DNA of 6,505 bases from the NCBI GenBank assembly GCA_047619485.1, contig JBLHKE010000456.1, forward strand, positions 1 through 6,505. The letters are read 5' to 3'. This DNA is from JBLHKE01 sp047619485. Lineage in GTDB: Bacteria; Verrucomicrobiota; Verrucomicrobiia; Verrucomicrobiales; DEV007. Position 1 is the first letter of the stretch, and the number at the start of each line of letters is the position of its first letter. Below, piece by piece: positions 4,654 to 6,505 of the stretch. The position numbers and the translations under genes are program-made. Under the pieces are notes generated by a model. That model saw only the letters and a program-made list of their open reading frames with translations. It was not told where the DNA came from and ran no database searches.

Positions 4654-6505
4654 CATCCGACGCGATGTGCTCGTAGACATGGTAGGTGAAGATCTCGCCC
4701 ACGCCGGGGATCGGGGCTTGGCGCTCGCGAAATATCTTAGGGTCTTCGACGATCTTCATCATGTCCGGATCGAATTTCCGCGCGCGCTTTATGTTGCAGG
4801 CGTAGATCACCAGATCCTTGCCACTGGAATTTGCCTCCTCGATCAGCGCGCGCAGTTCGCCCGCCTTCTTCAGGACATGATTGCGCGGATCGTAGCTCAC
4901 CATCATCCCCTTGGCGGTTCCAAATGAGGCCGTGATCATATTATCGTCCTCTGGCGAGTAGGCGTTTGCCCCCCTGACAGTCGCTACCACCTGGCGGATC
5001 GGCTGGCGCGAGTATTGGCATTCGATCTGCCGCGCGTGTGCGGTCGTGAGCCCGTAGAGCGAGACAAATCCGAGCATCGCCAGCGCGGTCGTGATGGCGA
5101 GCGCCCTATCTTGACTGGAATTGGGGTCACACTTTCCCCATCGAAACGATGTCATCGCAAACTCGACCCCGAGGGCAACGAAGATCACAAATCCGATCAG
5201 AAGGTAGATCACATACCACGAGTGCATCACATCCCCGGCAAGTTGGTTGCGCAGGTACGCTAGAGCCGCGCCTGCGATGGTGGCGAGTCCGGGCAGCAGC
5301 AGCCAGGATCGCCGCGTGATCGCGGATGCAATCCCCAACAACATCAATCCCGGCAGGCCGACGAGGAACAGTAGGCGCATTCCCGGATGGGCGGCCGCTT
5401 CCGTGGTGAAGGAACTACCGATGTGGAGTCCCGGATTTTGATCCACCGACGACATACCCGAGGTCAGGATCACCCATATATCGCTCCACCAACCGAGCGA
5501 CATATGCCCGACGAGCGGACCCGTGCTCATGTAGAACCTAACCTGTTCGACCGCTGGGCCGATGAGTTGCAGGTAGATCATTGCCGCCAAGAGGTTAGCG
5601 ACGACCATGCGCGAGGCGATTGTCACCCGATCGCTACGAGATTTTTCACCAGTGAAGAATATCATCGCGATCGCTGAGACGTTGCTGACAAGTAGGACAT
5701 CGACTGCAACAGGGACGCAAAGCATCGCAGCGAGTTGGGCGCCGGCCATGTACAGCCAGTCCCGCCACTTGCCAGATCGCAAGGCGCGGATCATGAATAG
5801 GAACGCCAAAAGGAGGAAAAAGATCATCTGCGAGTAGCCGCGCGCCTCAACTGAGTAGTGCAAGTGCCAGGGGCAGATCGCCAGTAGGAATGCTGCGCCG
5901 AGCCCGACGATGGGACTGGAATACCGGGCGACCAAGACTCCGAGAAGAAGGATGCTGCCGAACGACGCCAGCAGCGGCAGGAAGCGGATCACCGCCTCGC
6001 TGAACGGCCGGTCTTCGCTCGACCAGATGCTTGCCCAGATGTCATGCACGGCGCGTGTGGGGATGGTGAACCCGAGGTGGTTGTTGCCCTTATTACGAAA
6101 AAACGTATCGCGCCAAGGCAGCGCTTCGCGTTGCAGGCTGCCATCATCCTGCTCGATCATCCTTCCCCAGACGTGCGTTCGCACTGTGTATTCCTCGTCA
6201 CCCCACAGGCTGTGATCCAGTAGTTGGACGCGGTAGAATCCACCCAGTAGCAGTGCGACCCCGAGGCCGACAATCAACCAACGCGGTAACTTCGGTGGTG
6301 TTTTTTCTTCACAGGGCTCATCGATCGGTCGCGACCAGAAGCGTAGCGTGACGAAAAGGGCGACCGCCAGCGATAGGTTGACCGCTGCAGCAATCCACGA
6401 ATAAACCACGACGTATTGCTCGACCTTCCACGGTCGTCCGGCCGCATCGCGGTTTCCGATCAGGCGTTGTAGTCTCGCGCCCCACGGCTCTTGGGCAGTA
6501 CACAA
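4649..6505 (-). CDS. GT-C fold membrane glycosyltransferase (GT39/PMT-like, ArnT-type superfamily), 5' end outside window
   Basis: The frame is open from the right edge to a TAA at 4649, giving 618 visible residues. The edge codon is TTG and the next Met is at residue 115, so the start lies beyond the window. Such enzymes transfer a sugar from a polyprenyl-phosphate donor at the periplasmic side of the inner membrane. Hydrophobic helices appear at about 32-57, 75-92, 173-193, 197-213, 227-240, 250-283, 300-316, 376-396, 401-417, 427-450 and 466-486. The first luminal loop carries SLWGDEEYTVRT (99-110), the acidic motif where GT39/PMT-type enzymes place their catalytic aspartate (Asp103 likely). 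HYSVEARGYSQ (216-226) matches the E-x-R-x-Y pattern seen after an early transmembrane helix in this superfamily. After the last helix, about 130 hydrophilic residues (490-618) form a soluble, presumably periplasmic domain. The acceptor (lipid, protein or glycan) is unknown. It ends tail to tail with the preceding plus-strand genes. Confidence 0.82.
   Translation of the reverse strand: MCTAQEPWGARLQRLIGNRDAAGRPWKVEQYVVVYSWIAAAVNLSLAVALFVTLRFWSRPIDEPCEEKTPPKLPRWLIVGLGVALLLGGFYRVQLLDHSLWGDEEYTVRTHVWGRMIEQDDGSLQREALPWRDTFFRNKGNNHLGFTIPTRAVHDIWASIWSSEDRPFSEAVIRFLPLLASFGSILLLGVLVARYSSPIVGLGAAFLLAICPWHLHYSVEARGYSQMIFFLLLAFLFMIRALRSGKWRDWLYMAGAQLAAMLCVPVAVDVLLVSNVSAIAMIFFTGEKSRSDRVTIASRMVVANLLAAMIYLQLIGPAVEQVRFYMSTGPLVGHMSLGWWSDIWVILTSGMSSVDQNPGLHIGSSFTTEAAAHPGMRLLFLVGLPGLMLLGIASAITRRSWLLLPGLATIAGAALAYLRNQLAGDVMHSWYVIYLLIGFVIFVALGVEFAMTSFRWGKCDPNSSQDRALAITTALAMLGFVSLYGLTTAHARQIECQYSRQPIRQVVATVRGANAYSPEDDNMITASFGTAKGMMVSYDPRNHVLKKAGELRALIEEANSSGKDLVIYACNIKRARKFDPDMMKIVEDPKIFRERQAPIPGVGEIFTYHVYEHIASDE

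Noticed and set aside
6503..6505. TTG at the window edge as the true start of the glycosyltransferase
   Set aside because: The frame simply runs off the window, and the codon has no visible upstream context; the gene most likely begins beyond the edge.

Overview
The window is GC-rich, densely coded bacterial DNA. It holds five substantial protein genes (two cut by the window edges), one probable gene remnant, and only short intergenic gaps, the longest about 230 bases. A DUF3472-type protein lies next to a secreted cysteine-type sulfatase with a lysine-rich tail, and Shine-Dalgarno sequences are weak. Together these suggest a member of the Planctomycetota/Verrucomicrobiota group, with Verrucomicrobiota the better guess. 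This assignment is inferred from gene content; no marker gene is present.

Layout: (1) Bases 1-789, plus strand: the C-terminal 262 residues of a probable DUF3472 protein followed by a beta-rich domain. (2) Bases 906-2453, minus strand: a complete exported sulfatase, convergent with gene 1. A candidate terminator hairpin for gene 1 runs into the sulfatase 3' end. (3) Bases 2454-2552: a 99-base divergent gap that should carry start signals for both flanking genes. (4) Bases 2553-3527 and 3549-4415, plus strand: a small-molecule kinase of the aminoglycoside phosphotransferase/CHK-like fold followed 21 bases later by an inositol-monophosphatase-family phosphatase. They are probably one transcription unit. 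(5) Bases 4416-4648: a convergent gap with what looks like the frameshifted remnant of a sensor-protein extracytoplasmic domain, then a 9-bp inverted repeat at the end of the next gene. (6) Bases 4649-6505, minus strand: a multi-membrane GT-C (GT39/PMT-like) glycosyltransferase whose start lies outside the window.

Functionally, the sulfatase, and possibly the DUF3472 protein, fit an envelope or periplasmic role in handling sulfated polysaccharide. The glycosyltransferase fits lipid-linked sugar transfer at the outer face of the inner membrane. The kinase/phosphatase pair is the most suggestive functional unit: two enzymes of potentially opposite chemistry on a phosphorylated small molecule, substrate unknown. 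No tRNA, rRNA, CRISPR array, insertion sequence or phage gene was recognised. Nothing here is compelling as a new multi-gene system; the most notable items are the kinase/phosphatase pair and the decayed sensor-domain fragment.
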